Below are positions 28,555 through 35,650 of a stretch of 45,329 nucleotides of DNA, piece after piece. How positions within the stretch are numbered: the stretch's first letter is position 1; every line of letters starts with the position of its first letter. Source of the stretch: Rhodobacterales bacterium (GTDB taxonomy: Bacteria > Pseudomonadota > Alphaproteobacteria > Rhodobacterales > Rhodobacteraceae); NCBI GenBank assembly GCA_026400325.1, contig JAPLPF010000081.1, positions 1-45,329 on the forward strand. Reading direction: 5' to 3'. The translations under genes and the position numbers were made by a program. The notes beneath the pieces are model-generated. The model saw only the letters and a list, made by a program, of their open reading frames with translations. It ran no database searches and was not told the origin of the DNA.

Positions 28555-29001
28555 ATGACTGCGCTACCCGTTCCCCAATTCACGAAGCGCCCGCTGTGGC
28601 TGGTGCTGCCGGCAACTGCCGCCCTGGCCTGGAACGTCTTCGGCCTGTGGCAGTTCGGCGGGTTCCTGACCCAGACGCAGGGCAGCCTGGTGGCCCAGGG
28701 CATGACCGGGGCGCAGGCGCTGGCCTATACCTCGCTGCCCGGATGGATGACTCTGGTCTTTGCCGTGGGCGTGATCGGCGGGACCATCGGGACGGGGCTT
28801 CTTCTGCTTCAGCGGCGGCTGGCGGTGCTGGTGCTGGCCGTCTCGCTGCCGGGCTACATCGCCCTGTTCGCGGGCGACTGGGCGCATGGGCTGTTCGACA
28901 TCCTGCCGACGCAACTTGCCATCCTGTCCTCGGTCGTGGCCATCGCCGGGGGGAGCCTTGCGCTTTCCCTTTTCGCCGCGCGTCGTGGCATTCTGCGCTG
29001 A
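28555..29001 (+). CDS. Small four-TM membrane protein of unknown function
   Basis: The 148-residue product (ATG at 28555, with GGAG five bases upstream; two in-frame ATGs lie just before it) contains about four hydrophobic segments: LWLVLPATAALAWNVFGLW, LPGWMTLVFAVGVIGGTIGTGLLLL, LAVLVLAVSLPGYIALFAG and LAILSSVVAIAGGSLALSLF. A motif like FGGFLTQTQGSLVAQGMTGAQ follows the first segment, as in a family of small proteins sometimes labelled sugar transporter, without functional proof. It is first in a probable operon with the YCII protein (17-base gap) and the ECF42 sigma factor, so it may belong to the regulon or to its signal sensing. Confidence 0.8.
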   Translation: MTALPVPQFTKRPLWLVLPATAALAWNVFGLWQFGGFLTQTQGSLVAQGMTGAQALAYTSLPGWMTLVFAVGVIGGTIGTGLLLLQRRLAVLVLAVSLPGYIALFAGDWAHGLFDILPTQLAILSSVVAIAGGSLALSLFAARRGILR

Positions 29002-29018
29002 ATCGTGGGAGATAATCG

Positions 29019-29375
29019 ATGCACTACATGCTGATGCTGAACGAGACCGCGGAAGAGTTCGCCCGTCGCACCGACCCGGGCGAGACCGGGGCCTACTGGG
29101 GTGGCTGGAACGCCTTTATCGGCGCGATGGCACAGGCGGGGGTGATCGTGAAGGGCGATGGGTTGCAAGGCCCGACGTTGGCCACGACAGTCAGGATCAA
29201 GGACGGCAAGCGCCACGTTCAGGACGGACCCTTTGCCGACACGAAGGAGCAGCTGGGCGGCTATTTCGTGATCGACGTGCCGGACCTTGATGCCGCACTC
29301 GACTGGGCGGCCAAGGCACCCTGCGCCTTGACCGGGTCGGTCGAGGTGCGGCCTGTCCTGCCGCCGATGGCCTGA
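29019..29375 (+). CDS. YCII/DGPF-family protein
   Basis: The 118-residue protein is of the YCII-related group and contains the eponymous DGPF motif (VQDGPFADTKEQLGGYFVIDVPDLD). Such proteins are nearly always encoded next to ECF42 sigma factors; their biochemical role is not established. It ends three bases before the sigma factor start, with a 17-base gap upstream to the membrane protein gene. Confidence 0.92.
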   Translation: MHYMLMLNETAEEFARRTDPGETGAYWGGWNAFIGAMAQAGVIVKGDGLQGPTLATTVRIKDGKRHVQDGPFADTKEQLGGYFVIDVPDLDAALDWAAKAPCALTGSVEVRPVLPPMA

Positions 29376-29378
29376 GCC

Positions 29379-30584
29379 ATGGGTACGCCGTCCGCTGCAG
29401 AGGTTGCCGAGCGGGCGGCGCGCCTGTCCTATGGGCGGTTGCTGGCAATCCTTGCCGCCGGGACGCGCGACCTGCCGCTTGCGGAGGAGGCGCTGGCCGT
29501 TGCCTTCGCCCGCGCGCTGGAAGTCTGGCCGCGCCAGGGGGTTCCAGCAAATCCGGAGGGCTGGCTTCTGACGGTGGCCCGCAACGGGTTGTCGAATCTT
29601 TACCGTCATGACCGGACGCGTGCGGCGGCAACGGAGGAACTGATCCTGCGGGCCGAGGAGCGGGCTGACCGGGCGGTGCAGGCAGATGAGCGGCTCTCGC
29701 TGATGTTCGTCTGTGCCCACCCGGCGATCGACCCGGCAGCGCGGACGCCCCTGATGCTGCAGGCGGTGCTGGGGCTGGACGCGGCACGGATCGCGACGGC
29801 CTTTCTGGTTCCAGCTGCCACGATGGGGCAGCGGCTGGTCCGGGCGAAGGCGCGGATAAGGGAGTTGCGCCTGCGCTTTGCCCTGCCCGAGGCAGAGGAC
29901 CTGCCGGACCGGCTGGCGGATATGCTGGAGGCGATCTACGGCGCCTTCGGGGCGGATTGGGATGGCAGCCAGGCCTTGGGCCTGCCGGAGGAGGCAATCC
30001 ATCTGGCGCGGGTCCTGCTGGCGCTGATCCCCGAGGAACCCGAGGTGAAGGGCCTGCTGGCGCTGATGCTCTACATCCATGCCCGGCGTGCGGCGCGGGA
30101 TGGGGCCGTTTTCGTGCCGCTGTCCGAACAGGATGCAACCCTGTGGGACCGCGACCAGGTGATCGAGGCCGAAGAACTGCTGACGCTGGCGTCGCGTGCC
30201 GGGCGGTTCGGGCGCTTCCAGTGCGAGGCGGCGATCCAATCGGTGCATGTGCAGCGCGCGATCACCGGAAAGCTGAACCTGGAGGCGCTGGAGACGCTGC
30301 ACGGTCTTCTGACGCAGTTCCATCCGACCGTCGGGGGGCAGGTGGCCCATGCCGCGGTGCGCCGCTTGCAGGGCGAACCGCAAGAGGCGCTGGCGATGCT
30401 GGACCAATTGCCCGACGCGGTTCGGATTGGCTATCAGCCGGCATTGGTCCTGCGTGCCCATTGCCTGCGCGACCTTGGCCGGACCGAGGCACCAGAGGCC
30501 GCGCGGGCGGCCATTCTGGCAACTCAGGACGACAGGGTTGCCGCGTACCTTGTGCAGGAGTTCGGACGGCCGTTGCGAAAATGA
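29379..30584 (+). CDS. ECF42-type RNA polymerase sigma factor with long C-terminal extension
   Basis: The 401-residue protein has sigma region 2 (residues about 10-80: YGRLLAILAAGTRDLPLAEEALAVAFARAL, NPEGWLLTVARNGLSNLYRHDR) and region 4 (about 105-165: LMLQAVLGLDAARIATAFLVPAATMGQRLVRAKARIRE). A roughly 220-residue helical, TPR/SnoaL-unlike extension follows (HAAVRRLQGEPQEALAMLDQLPD), diagnostic of ECF42. This group has no anti-sigma factor; the C-terminal extension is thought to control activity. It is co-oriented with the DGPF protein, its usual partner. The family start and the three-base gap support the ATG at 29379. Confidence 0.93.
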   Translation: MGTPSAAEVAERAARLSYGRLLAILAAGTRDLPLAEEALAVAFARALEVWPRQGVPANPEGWLLTVARNGLSNLYRHDRTRAAATEELILRAEERADRAVQADERLSLMFVCAHPAIDPAARTPLMLQAVLGLDAARIATAFLVPAATMGQRLVRAKARIRELRLRFALPEAEDLPDRLADMLEAIYGAFGADWDGSQALGLPEEAIHLARVLLALIPEEPEVKGLLALMLYIHARRAARDGAVFVPLSEQDATLWDRDQVIEAEELLTLASRAGRFGRFQCEAAIQSVHVQRAITGKLNLEALETLHGLLTQFHPTVGGQVAHAAVRRLQGEPQEALAMLDQLPDAVRIGYQPALVLRAHCLRDLGRTEAPEAARAAILATQDDRVAAYLVQEFGRPLRK

Positions 30585-30602
30585 AAGGGCCGCGGCCCTT
30601 TC
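30583..30602. terminator. Palindromic bidirectional terminator
   Basis: A perfect 20-base palindrome of the form GAAAGGGCCG/CGGCCCTTTC begins inside the sigma factor stop codon, between it and the convergent L,D-transpeptidase gene. On the minus strand it is followed by a T-rich stretch (CATTTT); on the plus strand the T-run is short. It probably terminates both genes. Confidence 0.65.
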
Positions 30603-30639
30603 GGTGACACGGCCCGGGTCTGAAATCGGGGACTGACGG

Positions 30640-31233
30640 TCAGACCAGCAGCACCTGCATACCGACATTCGCCATCTCGAACAGTTCTTCGATGTGTTCG
30701 TTGTAAAGCCCGATGCACCCGTTCGACGACTTGCGCCCGATCTTGCGGGTGTCGTGCGTGCCGTGAATCCGGTAGTAGGTCCAGCCCAGATACAGGGCGC
30801 GGGTGCCAAGGGGGTTGTCCTTGGACCCGCCTTCGACGACATCCGGCCACTCGGGGTGGCGTTCCTTCATCGCGGCGGTCGGGCGCCAGGTCGGGTTCAC
30901 GACCTTCTCGACCACCGATGTCATGCCGCGGCGGGTAAGATCTTCGGACAGCGGAACCGATGTGGGATAAAGTCGATAGATCGACTGATCCTCGGACCAG
31001 TAGTGCAGCGCGCGCGAGGTGATGTCGACAAGGATCGCGCCGCCGCGCGTGTTGTCGAAATAATCCTGCCACTGCAACATCCGGAAGCTTGAAATGTTGT
31101 TGCGCACCGAACTTGACACCGGGGCGGTGAATTCGGTCGTGCCGTCCTGCGCCAAAGCCGGAAGTGCCGCGAGGCCTGCCAGCCCGGCAGCGCCACCAAG
31201 AAGGGTGCGACGGCTGATCGTGCCGTTTGCCAT
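30640..31233 (-). CDS. L,D-transpeptidase (YkuD), Tat-exported
   Basis: The 197-residue protein has a twin-arginine signal (TISRRTLLGGAAGLAGLAALPALA) and a YkuD catalytic domain with motif HGTHDTRKIGRKSSNGCIGLYN, containing the conserved His and the nucleophilic Cys. These enzymes make 3-3 peptidoglycan crosslinks or attach proteins to peptidoglycan. The Tat signal implies folding before export. The start has an AGGAGA ribosome site, and a candidate promoter is at 31267-31295. Confidence 0.93.
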   Translation of the reverse strand: MANGTISRRTLLGGAAGLAGLAALPALAQDGTTEFTAPVSSSVRNNISSFRMLQWQDYFDNTRGGAILVDITSRALHYWSEDQSIYRLYPTSVPLSEDLTRRGMTSVVEKVVNPTWRPTAAMKERHPEWPDVVEGGSKDNPLGTRALYLGWTYYRIHGTHDTRKIGRKSSNGCIGLYNEHIEELFEMANVGMQVLLV

Positions 31234-31258
31234 GGTGAATTCTCCTGCCTTCGTTCTC

Positions 31259-31279
31259 TTTTGGCCGATATAGCCAAAA
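31259..31279. promoter_or_regulatory. Operator-like inverted repeat over the L,D-transpeptidase promoter
   Basis: A perfect 7-base inverted repeat, TTTTGGC-N7-GCCAAAA, encloses the TATATC that reads as the -10 of the L,D-transpeptidase gene on the minus strand. Symmetry, spacing and placement suit a dimeric DNA-binding protein; no regulator is identified. Confidence 0.35.
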
Positions 31280-31295
31280 TCAACCGCCTTCGCAA
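31267..31295 (-). promoter_or_regulatory. Candidate promoter of the Tat-type L,D-transpeptidase
   Basis: TTGCGA (31295-31290) and TATATC (31272-31267), separated by 17 bases on the minus strand, lie about 35-60 bases before the start codon. Both hexamers are four of six or better to the sigma-70 consensus. Confidence 0.45.
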
Positions 31296-31396
31296 TTCAA
31301 AGACCTGTCATCCGGCGTCAATCGGCATCAGGCTGTTTGAACCCGCCGTCAGCTTCCGATAAGAGTGCCCGGATCGCTGCGTTTCGTGCAGCCAAA

Positions 31397-31422
31397 ATCT
31401 GGTGGACGCATCTGGTGGACGC
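31397..31422 (+). repeat. 13-base tandem duplication at the CAP-protein start
   Basis: The 13-mer ATCTGGTGGACGC occurs twice in tandem, ending one base before the CAP gene start codon, so the SD-like GGTGG is duplicated. The same 13-mer recurs at 31904-31916, where it encodes part of the KIWWT motif near the C-terminus of the same gene. Confidence 0.85.
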
Positions 31423-31423
31423 A

Positions 31424-31933
31424 ATGAAAAGACGCCTGTTTCTTCTGACGGGGGCAGCACTTGCCCTGACTGCCTGCGCATCGTCAGGCCCGACCCTTGG
31501 CGCGGATGGCAAGCCCTTGCCGAAGGTCTACAAGATCAGACCCGGCGACGTGAGCGAGATCGAATTCCGATTGCTGGATTCGGTCAACACCCTGCGAGGG
31601 GCGAAATCCCTGACGCCTCTCAGCTTTGACGCAAGCCTGAACGCGGCCGCCGCCACCCATTCCCGCGACATGTCCGTCCAGAACCGGCCCTGGCATTTCG
31701 GGTCCGACGGATCGTCTCCGTTGGTTCGCGTGCAGCGCGCAGGATTCACCGGGCGGCTGGTGGGCGAACTGATCTCGGAAACCTATGAGACCGAGATTGA
31801 GACCCTGTCCGCCTGGATGGCCCAGCCCGATACCCGCGCCGTGATCATGGACCCGGCCGCCCGCAGCATCGGCTTTGCCTGGTATCAGGAACCAAACGGC
31901 AAGATCTGGTGGACGCTGGTCACGGGCGCCTGA
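31424..31933 (+). CDS. CAP/SCP-domain lipoprotein
   Basis: The 169-residue product (ATG at 31424, MKRRLFLLTGAALALTACASS) has a lipoprotein signal with lipobox LTAC. The CAP domain shows LLDSVNTLRGAKSLTPLSFDASLNAAAATHSRDM, the metal-site-like His in SRDMSVQNRPWHF, VGELISETYETEIETLSAWMAQPDTRAVIMDP, and the terminal FAWYQEPNGKIWWTLVTGA. Bacterial CAP proteins are secreted and mostly uncharacterised. It sits between two L,D-transpeptidase genes, suggesting an envelope role. The start codon is preceded by the tandem 13-mer, and the stop codon lies in the first unit of a 14-base tandem repeat. Confidence 0.88.
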   Translation: MKRRLFLLTGAALALTACASSGPTLGADGKPLPKVYKIRPGDVSEIEFRLLDSVNTLRGAKSLTPLSFDASLNAAAATHSRDMSVQNRPWHFGSDGSSPLVRVQRAGFTGRLVGELISETYETEIETLSAWMAQPDTRAVIMDPAARSIGFAWYQEPNGKIWWTLVTGA

Positions 31934-31965
31934 AAATGGGCGCCTGAAAACGGGCGCCTGAAAAC
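31924..31965 (+). repeat. Three 14-base tandem repeats over the CAP-gene stop
   Basis: GGGCGCCTGAAAA plus one variable base (T, C, C) repeats three times without gaps. The first copy encodes the final Gly-Ala and the TGA stop; the others are non-coding and lie in the 44-base gap before the convergent L,D-transpeptidase gene. Such short perfect arrays are prone to slippage. Confidence 0.9.
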
Positions 31966-31977
31966 GGGGGCTGTGCC

Positions 31978-32472
31978 TCACGGCAGAAGGAAGATCGGCG
32001 TTCCGGGGTTCACCATCGAATAGATGACCTCCATCTCCTTGTTGGAAACGGCGACGCATCCCCACGTCCAGTCCCTCTTGTTCGTGCGCTCTCGGGGCCC
32101 GCCATGGATGACGATGTCTCCACCGGTTGGTTTGCCCTGCGACGCGGCAAAGGCGATGTCGGCCTCGTTCGGGTAAGAGATCTTCAGCGACAGGTGATAG
32201 TCCGAGTTCGGGTTCTTGTAGCTGATGAAGTACTGTCCCTCGGGTGTCTTTCCGTCACCTTCGAACTGCTTGTGCCCGACCGGCTGAAAGCCAAGACCGA
32301 TGTCGTAGGATTTCAACACCTCGGCATCGTGCAGCAGGTACAGCTTCCGATCCGCCTTGTGGACCTGGATCTGGGTGACTTCAGGCCCCCGGTACTTGCG
32401 GATTTTCGAGCTTCCGCAGGACGCAACAGCGAATGCCAGCGTCAGAAGGATGACCAGTCGAAGAAATCGCAT
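31978..32472 (-). CDS. L,D-transpeptidase (YkuD) lipoprotein, YafK-like
   Basis: The ATG at 32472 (MRFLRLVILLTLAFAVASC) gives a lipoprotein signal with Cys after AVAS; an in-frame upstream extension is rejected because it would bury the signal. The 164-residue product has the YkuD domain with conserved IVIHGGPRERTNKRDWTWGCVAVSNKEME, containing catalytic His and Cys. YafK-type enzymes cleave or exchange lipoprotein-peptidoglycan links in E. coli; the local role is not known. It converges on the CAP lipoprotein gene and ends 44 bases from it. Confidence 0.92.
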   Translation of the reverse strand: MRFLRLVILLTLAFAVASCGSSKIRKYRGPEVTQIQVHKADRKLYLLHDAEVLKSYDIGLGFQPVGHKQFEGDGKTPEGQYFISYKNPNSDYHLSLKISYPNEADIAFAASQGKPTGGDIVIHGGPRERTNKRDWTWGCVAVSNKEMEVIYSMVNPGTPIFLLP

Positions 32473-32576
32473 ACCCGTTCCGCCTGCCTTTTTTCCCGTG
32501 GTTACAGGAATCTGGCCGATTTGCCTAGCCGTGCAGGCAGCAAAGATGGCCACGCACAAACGCCTTCACGGAATTG

Positions 32577-33800
32577 TCAGGTCCTGCTGAACCGCGCCAC
32601 AAGCTCGACATGGGTGGACCAGCGGAACTGGTCGACAACCTTGACCCAGTCCAGGCTGTAACCTGCCGCAACCAGGATTTTCGCGTCCCGGGCAAAGGTG
32701 ACCGGGTTGCAGGATACTGCGGCGATTACCGGGACCGTCGATCGGGCAAGCCGGTCGGTCTGCGCCTCGGCCCCGGCGCGGGGCGGGTCGATGATGGCGC
32801 CGGTAAAGCGGGACAGCTCGTCCGGCTCCAGCGGGCGGCGGAACAGATCGCGCGCCTCGGTCGTGACGCGGTGCAGATTGGGTGTGTTGCGCGCGGCAAG
32901 GTCAAGGGCGGCGATCATCGCCTTGTCACCTTCGACGGCGTGAACCTCCATGCCCTCGGCAAGCGGCAGGGCAAAGGTGCCGATGCCGGTGAAAAGATCG
33001 ACAACGCGCGATTGCGGTCCAAGCGCGCTTTTCACACCGGCAAGCAGGGCCGCCTCACCGTCCGGTGTCGCTTGCAAAAAGGCACCGGCTGGGGGAACGA
33101 CGGTGCTTCGGCCCATGGTCAGCGCCGGGCGGTCGCGCAGGGCCACTATTTCGCCGTCCCAGGTCAGGCGCGCAAAGCCGTGGGTCTCGACAAGACGGGC
33201 AAGGTCCATCCGCATTGTGGCGTCCAGCGGCTTGCCCCCGGTTATCACGACATCCGCGCCGCCCCGGGCAAGCGTGACCTGCACCGAAAGCTCGGCCGAG
33301 CGCGAGCCACCCGCAGCTACCAGCGCCTGCAAACCGGGAACAGCGGCAAGAAGTGCCGGGTCAAGAAGCTGGCAATCGGGGATCTCGGCAATGGTATCTG
33401 ACGCGCGGGCATGAAAGCCGATCAGAACGCCAGTTTTGGTGCGCCGGGCCGACAGTGTGGCGCGACGGCGAGAGTTCGGCGGCGACGTGACCGGCGCAAG
33501 GAATTCGGCCGTCAGGCCCTGACCGGCAAGGGCCGATCGGACAACCTCGGCCTTCCACCGCGCGACAAGGGGGTCGGACGCGTGCTGAAGCTGGCAGCCG
33601 CCACAGGTGCGGGCATGACGGCAAGGCGGTTTCACCCGGTCAGGTGATGGGGTGATGATCTTCACATCGGTCAGCCGGTCGCCCTGCAGCGCGCCGTCAA
33701 CCACCTCTCCCGGCAGAACCCCTTGCACAAAGACCGGACCATCCGGCCCCGCTGCCACCCCGTCGCCAAGGTGGCCCAGACGGTCGATGGTGACGATCAC
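32577..33800 (-). CDS. 23S rRNA/tRNA (uracil-5-) methyltransferase, RumA/TrmA family
   Basis: The 407-residue protein has a short TRAM-like N-terminus, an iron-sulfur cluster motif with Cys60, Cys66, Cys69 and Cys143, and a SAM-binding domain (RVVDLFTGIGTFALPLAEG). The IIDPPRAGAE and AAVSCNPVTFARD blocks carry the catalytic Cys. These enzymes methylate uridine at C5 in 23S rRNA. Whether it targets the RlmD or the RlmC position cannot be told. Its ATG overlaps the stop of the upstream ABC gene (ATGA), making it the last gene of the ABC-ABC-methyltransferase run. Confidence 0.93.
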   Translation of the reverse strand: MIVTIDRLGHLGDGVAAGPDGPVFVQGVLPGEVVDGALQGDRLTDVKIITPSPDRVKPPCRHARTCGGCQLQHASDPLVARWKAEVVRSALAGQGLTAEFLAPVTSPPNSRRRATLSARRTKTGVLIGFHARASDTIAEIPDCQLLDPALLAAVPGLQALVAAGGSRSAELSVQVTLARGGADVVITGGKPLDATMRMDLARLVETHGFARLTWDGEIVALRDRPALTMGRSTVVPPAGAFLQATPDGEAALLAGVKSALGPQSRVVDLFTGIGTFALPLAEGMEVHAVEGDKAMIAALDLAARNTPNLHRVTTEARDLFRRPLEPDELSRFTGAIIDPPRAGAEAQTDRLARSTVPVIAAVSCNPVTFARDAKILVAAGYSLDWVKVVDQFRWSTHVELVARFSRT

Positions 33801-35650
33801 TCCGCCGCTTCCACATCGTCTTCGGTGCCGATAAAGCCACCGGACTGGCGTTTCCAGTAGCGGGCGTAAAGCCCATCCTTGGCAAGCAGCGCATCGTGGC
33901 TGCCGACCTCGACGATACGGCCGCGGTCCAGCACGATGATCCGGTCCATCGCGGCGATGGTGGACAGGCGGTGGGCGATGGCCAGCACGGTCTTGCCAAC
34001 CATCACGCGGGAAAGTGCTTCCTGAATGCTGGCCTCTACTTCGCTGTCAAGCGCACTTGTCGCTTCGTCCAGCACAAGAATCGGCGCGTCTTTCAGGAAA
34101 GCGCGGGCAAGGGCGATGCGCTGGCGCTGACCACCCGAAAGCTTGACCCCGCGTTCCCCAAGGAAGGCGTCATAGCCCTTGCGGTTCTGGTGATCGGCCA
34201 TGCCTGCGATGAACTCGTCCGCTTCGGCAGCGCGGGCGGCGGCGATGATCTCGGCCTCGGACGCTTCGGGACGGCCGTAGGCGATGTTGTCGCGGGCCGA
34301 CCGGTTGAACATCGCGGTTTCCTGCGTGACCATGCCGATCTGGCGACGCAGGGACTCTTGCGTGACGCCGCGCAGGTCGTGGCCGTCGACCGAAATCCTG
34401 CCTTCCTCGGGGTCGTAAAGCCGCAAAAGAAGCGAGACGAGCGAAGACTTCCCAGCGCCGGATGCCCCGACGATGCCCAGCTTTTCCCCTGCCCTTACGG
34501 TCAGATCAATCCCTGAAACCCCGCCCCGTTCGCGGCCATAGGCAAAGGTCACGTTCTCGAACCGAACCTCACCCGCCACGCGCGGCAGAACCTTGGCATC
34601 GGGTGTGTCGGTCAGCGTATGGGGGGCGGACAGAGTGCGCATTCCATCCTCGACCTCGCCCACGCTGGTGTAGATCGACATCAGCGTAAAGCTGACCCAG
34701 CCCGACATCTGGGCAATGCGCATGGCGATGGCCCCCGAGGCGGCGATTTCGCCAGCCGTCGCCTGCCCCGCCTGCCACAGCAACACCGCGCCACCGATCA
34801 GCAGGACCGGCAGCACCCCCGCAAGCAGCATCAGCGAAAAGCGGAACCAGGTTGAGATGACGCCAAATTCCAGCGACCGGTCGCGGAACACTTCCATCGC
34901 GTCCAGTGCCACGCGGTCCTCGAAGGCGGCATGGGCGAACAGTTTCACTGTCTTGATGTTGGTGATCGTGTCCACCACTTGCCCCGAAACCATCGCCCGG
35001 CTGGAAGCACGGGCGGCCGAGTTCACGCGGATCATCGGCATGAAAAAGCGGATAAGAAAGATGTAGGCGACCAGCCAGACCAGAAGTGCCCCGGCAATCC
35101 GAACATCGACAAGCACCAGAAACGCGACCGACCCGATGACCGAAGCCAGCGCGAAGCAGACGGTGTTGATGACTTCTGTCGCCACATCGGTGACGGCCCG
35201 CGCCGCCTGCATCTGCTTTTGCGCAATGCGTCCGGCGAAGTCGTTGTCAAAGAAGGTGACAGCCTGCCCCAGCGTCCAGCGGTGCAGGCGCGACAGGACC
35301 AGCGGCATCACGTTCGGCCCGATGATGATGCTGTTGGACGCGGACGACACCGCAAAGGCCAGGGGGCGCAGGACCAGGTAAAACGCAAGGAACCACACCA
35401 TCAGCGACCAGTGGTCGGTGAAGAACCCTGCCGGGCTGCTGGTGACGGCCGCATCCACCACCCATCCAAGGATCAGGGCGGACACAACCTCGGTTACCCC
35501 GGCAAGCGACGACAGGACACCCGCCACCAGAAGCATCGGCCAGGACCCGGACAGACACCAGCGCATGAAGGCACCCAGGCTTTGCGGCGGATTGCCGTCC
35601 GCAGGGCGGAAGGCGTCGATCGCATCGCCAAGCCGGATCAGGGAACTCAC
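33797..35650 (-). CDS. ABC exporter half-transporter (permease-ATPase fusion), second subunit
   Basis: The 617-residue protein has an N-terminal transmembrane domain of six predicted helices (about residues 35-320) and a C-terminal ATPase: Walker A GASGAGKSS, signature LSGGQRQR, Walker B ILVLDEATSALDSE and H-loop AHRLS, all intact. The sequence ends with KRQSGGFIG before a short acidic tail, as does its partner. Architecture is that of MsbA-like or multidrug/lipid exporters; the substrate cannot be read from sequence. The start overlaps the previous ABC gene (ATGA), so the two proteins probably form a heterodimer. Confidence 0.92.
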   Translation of the reverse strand: MSSLIRLGDAIDAFRPADGNPPQSLGAFMRWCLSGSWPMLLVAGVLSSLAGVTEVVSALILGWVVDAAVTSSPAGFFTDHWSLMVWFLAFYLVLRPLAFAVSSASNSIIIGPNVMPLVLSRLHRWTLGQAVTFFDNDFAGRIAQKQMQAARAVTDVATEVINTVCFALASVIGSVAFLVLVDVRIAGALLVWLVAYIFLIRFFMPMIRVNSAARASSRAMVSGQVVDTITNIKTVKLFAHAAFEDRVALDAMEVFRDRSLEFGVISTWFRFSLMLLAGVLPVLLIGGAVLLWQAGQATAGEIAASGAIAMRIAQMSGWVSFTLMSIYTSVGEVEDGMRTLSAPHTLTDTPDAKVLPRVAGEVRFENVTFAYGRERGGVSGIDLTVRAGEKLGIVGASGAGKSSLVSLLLRLYDPEEGRISVDGHDLRGVTQESLRRQIGMVTQETAMFNRSARDNIAYGRPEASEAEIIAAARAAEADEFIAGMADHQNRKGYDAFLGERGVKLSGGQRQRIALARAFLKDAPILVLDEATSALDSEVEASIQEALSRVMVGKTVLAIAHRLSTIAAMDRIIVLDRGRIVEVGSHDALLAKDGLYARYWKRQSGGFIGTEDDVEAAE

